Assembly: GCA_007115705.1 (NCBI GenBank)
Contig: QXEO01001045.1
Coordinates: 124,001 to 188,000 of the forward strand
Reading direction: 5' to 3'
Origin: Dactylis glomerata
Lineage: Eukaryota; Streptophyta; Magnoliopsida; Poales; Poaceae
Length of the DNA stretch: 64,000 nt
A model generated the notes under the pieces. That model was not told the DNA's origin and made no database searches. It saw nothing but the letters and a program-made list of their open reading frames with translations. The position numbers and the translations under genes are program-made. This document shows, piece by piece, positions 35,459 through 46,835 of this stretch (its first letter is position 1; the number at the start of each line of letters is the position of its first letter).

Positions 35459-36357
35459 TTGTGGCGAGAACTAGGCTGGTTGTTTCCGATTCGCCTCGAC
35501 CAATGCAAGTATCGTCTGCATCTTCGTGTTTGCTTGCGGGGACACGACTCCCAAAGACGGCATGGGATAGTCTAGGGTTATGTGCCGCCACCGCCACCTC
35601 CACGTCCCTCCCCTCCCCCATGCTGCCGCGTCGGCCACTTCTTCCTTCCATCCATCCTTGTTGATGTCGGTGCGGCATCGCTCGATGTAGTTGTTGGATT
35701 CGTTCACTTCTTTGATAGACATTTTTATGGCATCCATCGATGGAGAGTTTCTATCAGGTATAATCCTTTCTTCTAAAACAAGTGTCACAGATTTGTCTGG
35801 CATGTATCTAGATGAGTTTTTAATGTGCAAATTAATTAAGATAAAAGATGATATATAGTACATAATCGTCCTTGGAGTGTGGGATTAGCTAGTCAAGCAC
35901 TTTGTAGATGTGAGCTTCGATAATATTGATGGACGTGTACATACATAGTGTAGCTTATGGTTGTGTATGTACGTGTGCCATATACATGCATGCAACTTCG
36001 AAGCTAGCTAGCTGCATGGCCGTCAGACCAATGGATCGATATATGGGGCTTGCTCCATTAGTTGATCAACCGATTTTAGCCCACCCTGCATAACGCCAGC
36101 ACTGGGAGCGCCAAGTGAACTACTTTGACGCCGTGTACGGGAGCGCCAAACTGACCAAGGCTGGGACCCATGATCACTGGACGACCGCCACGTAGGCCAT
36201 GTTTGACGCCATGTAACGAGGCGTTATGCTATTTTACATGAAGCCATCCGGTGAGGCGTTATAAAAAAGGTTATTTTGTGAAATCTTTTCACCAACAGGT
36301 TATTTTGTGCTTAACTTTACTATTAAGGTTAATTTTGTTGAAATCGTCACTATCCAG

Positions 36358-36610
36358 TGCCAGCCAGGAGGAATCAGCACACGGGTGAGCCTAAACCAGC
36401 GCCTTTTCCTGGGACCCAGACTTTCTCCAGTGGATGATTACTGTCTCCCGTTCCTATGGTCCATCTTGTCGTGCTGCGTAAATCAACACTGGATTTGTTT
36501 TCTTGCTGAAGTATCTGAATGATGAAGATGGTCTCCGATCAAGAATTCAGGATCCACCACGCGCATATCGCAACCTGCGATCCCAGGGGCGAGCCGCCAG
36601 TTTACATATT
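36358..36610. other. Short spacer
   Basis: Nothing recognisable between the MULE and the following MITE pair. Confidence 0.5.
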
Positions 36611-37350
36611 TACGGACTTGGTGGAAATTCACTTTTGATCTTGGATGTATATATGGTCCTGCCACCGGAAACAACATTTTAAAATGTCAAAAAGATAACC
36701 GAACAAAAAAATTGACGTGTAGGTTTTTTACATTCTCATGTGCACGTTAAGTTTCGCGATAAACTGATAGTTTTTGTGCTCTGTGTGAAAAAAGAAATGT
36801 CTTGTGAAGAACTTTTTTTAGCATCGAAATTTCTCTTATTTACACATGACACGAAATAATCGGTTTTTCGTGAGACGGTTTTGCAAGCACATAGAAAATC
36901 GAGATGTACATGTGGCATTTTTATAATAAAAATTACATTTTAAAATGTGTCTAATACCTAACTCAAGCAGATTTGGGGGAAATCCACTTTTGATCTTGGG
37001 TGCATATGCTCCCGCCATCGGAAAAAGGTATTTTAAAATGTTAAAAAATCAAAGCAAAAATTTCATGCATAGATCTTGACATGTATGGGCGCACGCCAAG
37101 TTTCACGGAAAACTGATAGTTTTTCTGTCCTAAATGAGAAATATTAAAAAGAATTGTCTAACAGAAACTTTTTTAGGCCTGAAGTTTTTTTTTGTAGCAT
37201 ACAAAAAATATTGTTTTTTCATGAAACAACTTTGCAAGCACATAGAACGGGATGTGCGTGTGACATTTCTTGTCAGATTATTTAACATCTTAAAACACGT
37301 GTAAAACTTATTTTAAAAACCAGAAGCATGCATATGATCCTAGGTGAAAA
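36611..37350. repeat. Two tandem copies of a MITE-like element
   Basis: CACTTTTGATCTTGG and a following GCATAT/GTATAT segment recur at about 36630 and 36988. Each is followed by ATTTTAAAATGT, an AAACTGATAGTTTTT block and GCAAGCACATAGAA, so two units of about 360 bases lie head to tail. The second ends near a mirrored GCATATGATCCTAGGTG. They are related to 26058-26392. Confidence 0.6.
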
Positions 37351-37852
37351 AACGTCTTGTGCCGGAATCTACTGACGAGAGTACACACGTGGTGTAGTTT
37401 CGAGCAGAATTGTTTTCTATACAACGGAATGCTGGCGTGCTACTGTAGATTAGTAAGATAGTAATCATGCAAGCAGATTGAAGAGTTTTCTAAGTCCGCC
37501 GTGTGCTCTGCTGACCGTTCTACCTATCGTATTTCAAAAGAACATGCAGCTGTATTTTGGGCGGATTGTATTTATTTGTATTCTAGCTACATTAATAATT
37601 GTGTATTTTAGAACTAAAGTTCTAATAAACAACTTGAAGAGTGCACATTCCATGTCCAAGTTATTTGTTATAGCGGCGCGTTGAGTGTCATCAGTCGTTC
37701 GGTTGAGGGAATTTTGACCGTCTGATCAAATCATCTACCTCCCCTTTTCGACTCTTGCTTCCATGAACCATGATAGCAGCAAACCAACCGTGATTGTATC
37801 AAAAAAATGGTTAACCCATGAAACAAAAGAAAAACACCGACATCGTCCACTA
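37351..37852. other. AT-rich spacer
   Basis: No gene or element ends seen. Confidence 0.5.
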
Positions 37853-38235
37853 GAGACCTCATAGTAAGAAGTGGTGCTACTATAGCAAAACAGATCTCGT
37901 CAAAGAAAAAAATTGTGCTACGGTAGCAAAAACGACTTTGCCGGAGACCTCGTAGCAACAATGTTGTAGTACTGTAGCGAAAACACAGAAACAATCGTAG
38001 AAAAACCTCTTTCGTCCGAGACCTCGTAGGAACAATTTTTTGTACAATTGTAGCAAAAACATAGAACAATAATAACAAAACCGATTCCACGAGAGATCTC
38101 GTAGCAACAGTTGTGTGCTATCATAGCAAAAGCACAAAACAGTTGTAGCAAAAACCAATTTTGTTGGAGACATCATAGAAAACAATTTGTGCTATGTTAG
38201 CAAAACCAGGAAACAATTGTAGCAAAAAATGTAAT
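37853..38235. repeat. Degenerate minisatellite, period about 75 bases, about five units
   Basis: Units begin GAGACCTC or variants at about 37855, 37944, 38018, 38093 and 38167. Each contains a GTAGCAA(A/C) pair and ACAATTGTAGC-type stretches. Spacing of the last four starts is 74-75 bases. Confidence 0.8.
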
Positions 38236-41070
38236 ATTTTAGCGTCATATTTTTTTATGCAAAGTCCTTGCGGTGCTGCAGGGCATTCGTTGCGGCCTCT
38301 ACCTATGATGAAGGCGAGGGGGAGCTAGGGTTTGGGCCTCCAAAATGGTTGCGGCCTCGACGCTCTCGGTGATAGGCTACGAAGGCGGAAGCTATGGCGC
38401 ACGGCGGCGGCATCCCACCGGGGAACGACGCATCGAGCGGAGCGGTGCAGGGGAGTGCAAGGATGTCATCGGGGAGGTGCCATAGAAGGCGAGGAGATCA
38501 TCGGGGCAGAGGTCAGATCAAGCTCGTCCCGAGAGAGATGGGAGACTCAGGAGAGAATGTGTGGAAGGAAGAAGAGATAAGTTGGGGCCATGGTGACACA
38601 TGTCGGACACAGGAGTCGGAGGAAGCATGATAGGCGATCCCCTGACTGTAAAAATAGTAGAAATTTAAATTTGGCAAGGTTTGTGGCAAGATAGATTTTC
38701 CATTACTTGTTCACATTGAGGTTTACTCTTGTACACTTCCCTTGAAAAAATACGACTTTCGAGGCAAATTGATGTTGAGATTACACCTTACTTGTTTAGT
38801 TATAAAGGTATCATTTTTTACATGTTTCAATTGGCATTTCCTCGTGTAAAGTTCATGCATTGCATTTTGTGAGAGTGAACCATTCTCCATGTAGTATAGA
38901 GCAACTGGGTCTTCCCAACAAAGAAGATTTTAGTGAATGATCATGTGGAAACCATATGGGAAGGTGCACATATCTCAACCACATCCCCCACCCCTCAAAT
39001 CCGATCACCGCCCTTCTCCATCTCCACTGCCGCACCACACTATGGACATATGAGAGGAGATTATCACCTCTCATATGTATGTAGGAAGCTTTCATGGTTA
39101 TATGTTTTGTTTCTGTGGGCTATGATTTCACTCAAGCGGTGCTCGAATAAAACTAATTATGGTCTTGATCGTGTCTTGATGGCGGTTGATTTAGTGTTTT
39201 CTAGGATCTTGTGAAAATACGTATGTAAACATGTAAATCATGTATGAGATATTCACATAGGCTAGCTAAATAGCAGGTTTAGATATGGATTGATTTTCTT
39301 GTTCAAAACAAAATCTATCAATAATTACATTGATTTAGTTATGATTTGGTTGTTGTAATCCTATACCCTAGCAACTGTATATGAAGAGGCAAAGTCGTTG
39401 GCCGTATGGTATGGTGTGGAGCCTAACCAACCTATTATTCCTTACCTCTTGTCTTACAGAGTTTGAGACTTCTTGTTCCATATGGACATCCGGTGTGTTC
39501 ATGGACGATATGTTACCGCCGAATCCCATGCGATAACCGTCAAGGAGCCCAACAACCATGAGACCATCGGGGGAGGTCGTGTTGTACAAGGTTCAAGTTG
39601 TTGGCCTCCGCGGCGGTAATCACGTGGGATCCGATGTGAATGGCTAGGGATTAGGTTTTGTAGGTTTCAGATGGTTTTGTTGCCATGGTACTATGATGAG
39701 TGGAGTGTTAAAAGGAGATGCGTTTTTGGGTTCTGGTGGAAGGTATGAATTCATTGTGATTGTTTAAGCACTCAGGATTTGGTTGTTTATTTGAGTTTGG
39801 TTTTTAACTGATCGTTGGTGATGTCACGTGATGGACTCGAGTTTGGGCTTGTGGGTGGAGATACCTTGTACTTGGCCTAGGCTTTAGGATAAAAATTGGT
39901 GTTGGGTCCTTGAGCATCGTTGTTGGGTTTGTCTCTTAAAGTACTTTTATTCATTATTAGGGCCTTTTATTTTAAAAAAATTATTGGTTGGTGTCGTCTA
40001 AGAAAGGGTTCTACTCCACCGTCATCAGGAAACTTGTGCCCACAAGGCTGGGTGCTCTTTGTTCCTTCACTCTCTACTCATTTGCCGTATTATTTTTGGA
40101 TCGCCCTCGCGGCCCTTGGCCAACACGGCCTCACTAGAAATGCAGTGGTTGTTGTGATGTCCGTTGTTTGCCACTTTAGGATCCAATGGAAATGACTAGG
40201 GATTATGATTTATAGGATTTGAATGATCTTGTTGTTGCTTTGACAATGATGGGTGTGCTTTTACAAATAAAAGTATTCTGGCTCCAATATCGTCTTGATG
40301 GCGCTAGGTCTAGTGTTTTCAAGGAGTTTGTTAAAAAAGTGTATATAAACATGTATAACACGTATAAGATATTTGCATTGGCTAGCTAATAGTAGGTTTT
40401 GATATAGATTGATTTAGCATTAATTATATTGATTTGGTCTTGATTTGTAATCATGTACCCTAGCAACATATATATAAAGAGTAAGTCATTGGCTATATGG
40501 TGCTGAGCACAACCAACATGTTCTCCCCTACTTCCCGCTTTATATATTTTGATAGTTTTTTTTACATCTAGTCTTCATGGATAACATGTTGGTTCTTGTT
40601 GTCGTACATCGCGATGGCTCTGTGGGTGTTGTTGGAGACATGGTTATCTTCAACACTTGCTTCCTTTGAACCTTTGTGAGCAATATTGTCTCCATTGTCA
40701 AGCTATGCTAGCACACTTGCATGCCTAAATTGGGGCGGTGTTCTATTATTGGCCCAATTGTCATATATGTCATATATGACAATTTATTAATAGGTTACAT
40801 TACATACACTTTAGTTTTTGAATTTCTAGACAAACAACCTCCAACTTTGGAGAGTGCATTATGCTTATTTCGTCTAGCCTAATGTCCATTGTCCAAACAA
40901 CAACAAGCACTATCTTCTTAAAAAAAGAATAGTCAATAGGACTTTTAGCTTTTTTTTATAGAGACCCCAATAAGGAGCAGTACTTTAAAAACAAACCCCA
41001 ACAACCAAACTCATGGACCCAACAATAGTAAGTCATCGTAAAGCAGCAAGATAGAGCGGCACGGTAGTAA
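38236..41070. other. Spacer with an approximate direct duplication and NRPD4-intron-like fragments
   Basis: About 39140-39460 and 40280-40540 share colinear stretches (GTCTTGATGGCG, TAGTGTTTTC, GGCTAGCTAA, ACCCTAGCAAC). Between them, 39625-39795 and 40165-40260 resemble NRPD4 intron 1 at 45424-45590 (GGATCCGATGTG, TAGGGATTA, CTCAGGATTTGGTTGTTTA). No intact gene is seen. Confidence 0.5.
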
Positions 41071-41268
41071 ACCCCTACAGAAATACATGGGCATCAAGTG
41101 TGGGCTGCATGGCAATAGGAGAGTACCGTGTTGCGGCCGATGGCGTGGATGTGTGGCGCAAGACAATAAACCCCTACAGAAATACATGGGCATCAAGTGT
41201 GGGCTGCATGGCAACATGCGAGTACTGCGTTGCGGCCGGTGGCCTGGATGTGTGGCACAAGACAATAT
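41071..41268. repeat. 99-bp tandem duplication
   Basis: ACCCCTACAGAAATACATGG and the following bases recur exactly 99 bases later (41071 and 41170), with several substitutions in the second half of each unit. Confidence 0.88.
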
Positions 41269-41307
41269 CCTGTGAATTCAACGAGGTTTTGGATACAACA
41301 AGTTGTA

Positions 41308-41584
41308 GGATCTGTTTGGAATCTCCATTTTTTCAAAACCAAAGTATATCAATACTATAGTGTTTGAGTGCCCGACAAAGCAATACTTCAGTTTTTGTCC
41401 TTAAAAAAGAGGGTCCCACCACTTTTTCCAACACTTCAAAAAGATAGCAGTTTTGAGGATACTACAGTTTTGAGAACTGCAATATTTGCTCAAGCCAAAT
41501 ACCACGAAGTATGTTAAACTATATAGTGTTTTTATAAACCAATATTTAAAGAAAACTTCAAAATAATTTGATTCCAAACGGACC
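41308..41584. mobile_element. MITE with GTTTGGAATC inverted ends
   Basis: GGATCTGTTTGGAATC at the left is the inverse of GATTCCAAACGGACC at the right. The element is 277 bases, AT-rich and non-coding. The short flanks TAG/TAA do not settle the superfamily. Confidence 0.55.
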
Positions 41585-42284
41585 TAAGCGTCACACTTTA
41601 CATGATTCCTCTTCTAAAAGAGGAAGTAGTTACCCTAATTAGTGAACATAAGTACCTTCCTTCGATCACCGTGAGCTTGATGAGCATATCGTACATTTGG
41701 TATTTTTGCAATTCATATATACCTCACATTTTATTTTACTTAACGCATTGGATCCCAAGATATTCTTTTACCAAAATAGTGAAGGTTGGATTCGCTGTAA
41801 TATTTAACAGGGTAACCATCTTCAATATGGTCTTTCTCTAGTGATCAAGATCAACAAAATAAAAAAGAATCCCTACCAAGAAGCTCAAGCAGGAAATGCA
41901 AGTATTACAGACCAATCTTGTGCTTAACTGTGTCAACATCTACAAAACTTTTTTCAAGCAAGGTATGAATATATCCATAATTATTTGTTCTCGTTTTGAA
42001 GGAAATGACCATTCTTTATAGACTAAAAACCTCATGAATCACCAAATTCGTCTAGGCACATGCATGTAAACACAAATTATGCATTTAGCATTAGCTTATT
42101 TACAGGCAGAAACTTAACAAGGATGCTACCATAACACTTAGTTATTTCACAATGCACATCAACTTTTAATGCATTGCCATTTTGAGCAAATTGTGGCATG
42201 ATCAACACAATCATCTACTTGGTTTTCTTGAGACACAGAGTACAAAACAACTCATACTGAAGCCATACATTAGAATGCCACAAC

Positions 42285-42767
42285 CTAGTGGCGGAGCTTG
42301 AACAAAACTAAGGGAAGGCCATGCAGGTTTCCCATGTATAATTTTTGTGGTTATTTTTTTCTCAAAATAATTCGTGCATTTTTTGAGTGAAAATGCACAC
42401 TAAATTCGATTTATACGTGAGAAAAGAAGATTAGGCATTTTTTGGCCTTGCTCTCCACTCGCTACCTATTACTGTTGCACTGTTTCTTAACTTTCTTGGA
42501 AGAGAGATAAAACCTAAAAAGAATTCACATGCTAGGTCTAGGAGCATAGCCAACCTAAGCCCTAAAGGCTTTATTAGTGCGCAGTCGAGGCCTGGACTAG
42601 AGGCTGAGCAAGAAAAAGGAGGCTTGGTTCTATAACAGGCCGATGGACAGAGGCTCACGAATAGATAGATAGGACAGATGCTAGAAGTTACCCAAAGGTA
42701 CTAGTGAACTTTCATAATTGTTGGGGGGGGGGCATGGCCCGGGTTGGCCCAGCCGAAGCTCCGCCAG
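42285..42767. mobile_element. MULE-type MITE inside the left arm, 9-bp target duplication
   Basis: The ends CTAGTGGCGGAGCTT and AAGCTCCGCCAG are imperfect inverted repeats. TGCCACAAC flanks both sides (42276-42284 and 42768-42776). The right arm of the inverted duplication shows the empty site (GGTTGTGACATTC near 46218), which proves insertion after the duplication. Confidence 0.88.
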
Positions 42768-43267
42768 TGCCACAACAAATAGCAGAGTTACCAAAATTTA
42801 TTTGGCGACCAAATATTGGCCGATTACCGCTTAACCCTATGATCCAAAGGATGTTATATGAAAAACTAAGGATCAGAATTCTCCAACAATCCTATGGTCC
42901 AAAGTGGCCCTTGTAGCAGCAATTATGTTTCCTTGTTGATATCGCACACCAAAAAAATCAAACACAGATAAACGACCAAATCCTTGCCACTCAGACGACC
43001 ACACTGGATTCAACATTCCCACAAAACCTATAAGCATATCCTTTTGGTGCCCACTCGCCTGGGCACCACGACAACCAAACCCTCCGCACCCTATAAACCC
43101 TAACCCCCATCCATTCACATCGGATCCCACGCGATAACACGCGGTGAGCCCGATAAGCACTAGTATGTCCGATGAGGTCCCACTGGTCGATCGAGGATTG
43201 AGACGACGACCAAACGGTACACGGAAAACGAATAGGGTAAAAAGGGAAGGGAGGTGAAGGAACGTGC

Positions 43268-43328
43268 TTGTGGGGACGTAGTTCCCGTCAGGGGTGGTGT
43301 AGAAGCCCTTTCCTCCCCGGTTCGACAT
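43268..43328 (-). pseudogene. Copy of NRPD4 exon 1
   Basis: The minus-strand ATG is at 43328 and the copy is 61 bases, the same length and phase as the true exon 1. It reads MSNRGGKGFYTTPDGNYVPT where the gene has MSKSGGKGFYATRDGSCVPT. The splice donor, GT in the gene, is GC here (43267-43266). Intron 1-like sequence follows but no further exons are present on this arm, so it cannot make the subunit. Confidence 0.82.
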
Positions 43329-43455
43329 CGCGGTCGCTGCTGGAGGAGACGGCGGTGATCGGAGGGGCCTGGCACCTGGCAGAGTCGGCGGGGAGACTGC
43401 GATGGCGACGAGACTCGGAGAGCCAACTGCTGCTGTCATGATGTTCCCTCCCCAA

Positions 43456-45099
43456 TCCCCATTCTATAATGGGAAGAGATACATTGATGCGCCGCACATC
43501 ATCCTCTCTGATGCGGCGGCAATTTTTTTATGCTTTTCCCCTATAGGAGAGATGACATGCATGCAAGAATCTTACACCTCATGCTGACATTATGGCATTA
43601 ATTGCTAAATCTGAAAATTCAAAATGATTTATCTCTCAAACCCTTAATTCGATTAGTGATCTTTTTCACCACCGAGTTTGTCTCGACGAGGGCTTCAAAA
43701 CTAGATCCCATGTTGTTATATTTTGACAAAAAAAAATCGGTGTGTTAGTTACCAGATTACGTTACCACAGTTGCCCGATTAGTACTGAACAATTGCCATA
43801 ATAATTGTGCAGAGTTATAGATAATGTTCTACATTATATTTTGGGCATCGAAATAATCTACACTATTAGAGTGCGCCTTAAAATATATCCCAACATATAA
43901 TATATGATATCGCTTAACAAAAAGTAGTATCATACACGCTGCATTGATATAGAAAGACATACATGAAACTAACAAACATGTTTTTTAATACGACAACTAA
44001 GTAGGGCATCATCCGGTAAGTATTGGATAACAATATGCCCACTACTTGAAACTTGAAACTACATACAATAATGTGACAACAATCTTGCAAATATCAACAA
44101 TTAAGTTTTTTAATCTGGTAACTAAGTAGTGATAATCTTTACTATTGGTTTCGAGTTGGTGGTGAAGCCACCCACTCGACATACAATATGTAAGTGACGA
44201 ATATACCCTTTACATAATGACAGGATCACCAGAATTGGTAATACATAAAAAACAATCAGAGATTAATGCAAATCAGGAATTAATTCAAATCAGAGATTAA
44301 TGCAAATCAGGGATTTATGATAGAGAAAGAAGAAGAAAACACCTGCGTGTATTTATTCTAGACTCCTAAATCTAAGGGAATGCATAGGGCGGTTAAAAAA
44401 TGTGGGAGTCAGTTCCTCCTTAATTCTAGCGAAAAATTTGGCATAAGTCCAGAATTTTAGGATTTTTTTTAAAAAAAGCTATACGACTTATATATAGAAA
44501 CGGAGGAAGTACGAGAATGAAGGAGAGAATAACATTATTCTTTAATACTTATGTATGATGGATTAATATTATTTGCTTCTTGCACAATTACATAACACAC
44601 TATTGAGAAAAAAGAGTGAAAGGAAAAAAGAAAGAAAGAAGAGAGTCCGCTGCAACGCGCGGGCATTTAACTAGTTCGGTAAGTATGTGAGTAATCTGGT
44701 AACTACTAATAGAAAAAAAAAGTTCTCAAAATATATCGACACGGAATTTAGTTACGAAGATCTCATCGCGAATAAGCTAGTGGTGAAAACGGATTATCAA
44801 TCGGATCAACGGTTTGAGAGATAAAACTTTTTAAAAATTCGAATTTAAAGAAATTCTCACATAATTTAACAGTTGCATGCAAGAAGAGCTGCCGTACAAC
44901 CTTGCTTCCATACGGCGCCGCCGGGTAGGAGAGTCCTTCTATAATTCCTTTTTTTTTAGAAACAGGGACAACGGCCATCGTCTCGCGTTCTTGGTGGGCT
45001 TCTTCTATTCGTTGGAGGCCCAAAAGCCCTCATCTTCCTCCTTGCGGCTAGCACGGCCTGCTTGACCCCTTTCGTCGTTGCAGTCTTCTATCTTCAACC
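43456..45099. other. Spacer between the inverted arms
   Basis: AT-rich, holding a small Helitron (44136-44674) and otherwise no gene. Its right end should contain the NRPD4 promoter. Fragments such as AATCTGGTAACTA repeat on both sides of the Helitron. Confidence 0.5.
44136..44674 (+). mobile_element. Non-autonomous Helitron
   Basis: The 5' end is TCTTTACTATTGGTT preceded by A. The 3' end has a short GC stem (CCGCTGCAACGCGCGGGC) about 8 bases before CTAG, followed by T. TC...CTAG inserted between A and T, with a 3' hairpin of this very sequence type, is typical of grass Helitrons. It is 539 bases with no coding capacity. Confidence 0.7.
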
Positions 45100-46835
45100 C
45101 CCTCGCCCCTCGGGAACATCGTGACAGACAGCAGCAGCATTTGGCTTTCTCAGTCTCCTCGCCACCGCACTCTCCCCGCCGACGCTGCCAGGCGCCAGCC
45201 CCCTCCGGATCGCCGCCGCCTCCTCCACCAGCGGCCCCGATGTCGAAGAGCGGAGGAAAGGGCTTCTACGCCACCCGCGACGGGAGCTGCGTCCCCACAA
45301 GTACGTTCCTTCACCTCCTTTCCCCTTTTACCCTATTCGTTTCCGGTGTACCGTTTGGTCACCGTCTCAGCCGCCGCTTGTCGGGCAGGCCCATGCTTGT
45401 AGGGCTCGCCGCCGCTTATCGCCTGGGATCCGATGTGGATGGTGGGGATTAGGGTTTATAGGATGCCGAGGGTTTGGTTGCCGTGGTGGTGCCCTGGCCA
45501 GTGGGCATCAAAAGGATACGCTTTTAGGTTTTGGGAGAAGCTCTGAATCCAATGTGGCCGTGTGAGCGCTCAGGATTTGGTTGTTTAATTGTGTGTTGAT
45601 TTTGAGTGAATTCCACTTTTTACCCTGTAGTTGTGCATTTGTGTTGTGACACATATTACCCCATTTAGTGGAACTTTTACCGAAATGTCTAAATAGGAGA
45701 CTTTAAACATGGTTTTACACAGTTTAGCATTTTCCTTGTTTTTGTTAGATAGGACCGGCATGTTACGTCGATGTGGCGTGACAAAATGTTTAAAGATGGG
45801 AGCTCGCCGTCGACGATTTTGTCCAGACCTCTCGTATCCATTTGTTCCATTTCTTATCATCATTCTGATATTTTAGAAGCCTGATCATCATTTCACAACC
45901 TGCTCAATAGACACACATAAAAAAGAAAGGGTCCAAAGCTTCTAAAAGGGGTAATCTAGATGAATTTTCACTCGACAGGGTAATTAGTGTCACAAATGTA
46001 TGACTAGGTGGTAAAAACTGGAATTCACTCTTTGATTTTTGGTTTGTGATGTCAACGAGAAAACAGAACTGCTATTACAGGGGCCTCTTTGGACTGTAGG
46101 ATTTTTTTGGGTCTAGCTTTTCATATAATTTTCTTTGGATCACAGGGTTAAGTGGGTGTATACTATTATAACCCGCTTGTACTCAGTCACCAAATTAATT
46201 TTGGTAACTCATACTGGTTGTGACATTCTATTGTATGGCTTCAGTATGAGTTGTTTTGTACTCTGTGTCGGAAGGAAAACTGGAAAAGTAGATGATTGTG
46301 TTGATCATGACACAATTTGCTCAAAATGGCTATGCATTAAAAGTTGCTGGGCATTGTGGGGTAACTAAGTGTTATGGTAGCAGCCTTGTTAGGTTTTGGG
46401 TCTGCTTGCTTGTAAATAAGTTAATGCTAAATGAATTTTGTGTTTATATGCAAGTGCCTAGCCAAATTTGGTGATTCCTGAGGGTTTTAGTCTATAAAGA
46501 ATTGTCCTTTCCTTCAACACGAGAACAAATATTCATGGATATATTCATGGCCGTGTTGCTTGAAAGAAGTTCTGTACATGTTGGCGCAGTTAAGCACAAG
46601 CTTGGTCTGCAGTATTTGCATTTCATGCTTGAGCTTCTTGGTAGGGATTCTTTTTTTATTTTGTTGATCTAACTTTCACTATTCTGGTAAAAGAAGATCT
46701 TGGGATTCAATGCATGAAGTAAATTAAAAAGTGAGGTATATACGAATTGCGAAAATACCAGATGTACGATATTCTCATCAAGCTCACGGTGATCGAAGGG
46801 AAGGTAATTATGTTTACTAACTAGGGCAACTCACA
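45100..46835 (+). repeat. Right arm of the inverted duplication (NRPD4 5'UTR, exon 1, start of intron 1)
   Basis: This is the counterpart of 41635-43455 in opposite orientation. The similarity is clear but punctuated by substitutions and indels, for example a stretch of about 50 bases near 41775-41850 that is missing here. Confidence 0.88.

Larger units (their letters stand above)
32982..36348. mobile_element. Non-autonomous MULE with long terminal inverted repeats and 9-bp target duplication
   Basis: The left arm (32982 to about 33660) and right arm (about 35736-36348) are inverted copies starting GACGATTTCAACAAAATTAACC at the left outer end. ACTATCCAG occurs exactly outside both ends (32973-32981 and 36349-36357), the hallmark length for Mutator-like elements. 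The interior codes for no transposase. It holds a LINE fragment, an LTR fragment and unassigned sequence. The left arm has an internal duplication of about 75 bases (GCTCACATCTACAAAGTGCT at about 33417 and 33492). Confidence 0.9.
41635..43455 (-). repeat. Left arm of an inverted duplication of the NRPD4 5' region
   Basis: Read on the minus strand this arm is colinear with 45100-46835. It covers the 5'UTR, exon 1 (copy at 43328-43268), and intron 1 including CTCACGGTGATCGAAGG, CTTGAGCTTCTTGGTAGGGATTC and TAAGCACAAG. It carries its own MULE-type insertion (42285-42767). The right arm has the matching uninterrupted site. Confidence 0.88.

Noticed and set aside
42873..43439. 188-codon minus-strand ORF in the left inverted arm
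   Set aside because: It reads across the copied 5'UTR, exon 1 and intron 1 in a frame different from exon 1; not a gene.
44460..44515. Possible Stowaway end (GAAACGGAGGAAGTAC)
   Set aside because: Only one end is seen and no matching inverted end was found; it lies inside the Helitron.
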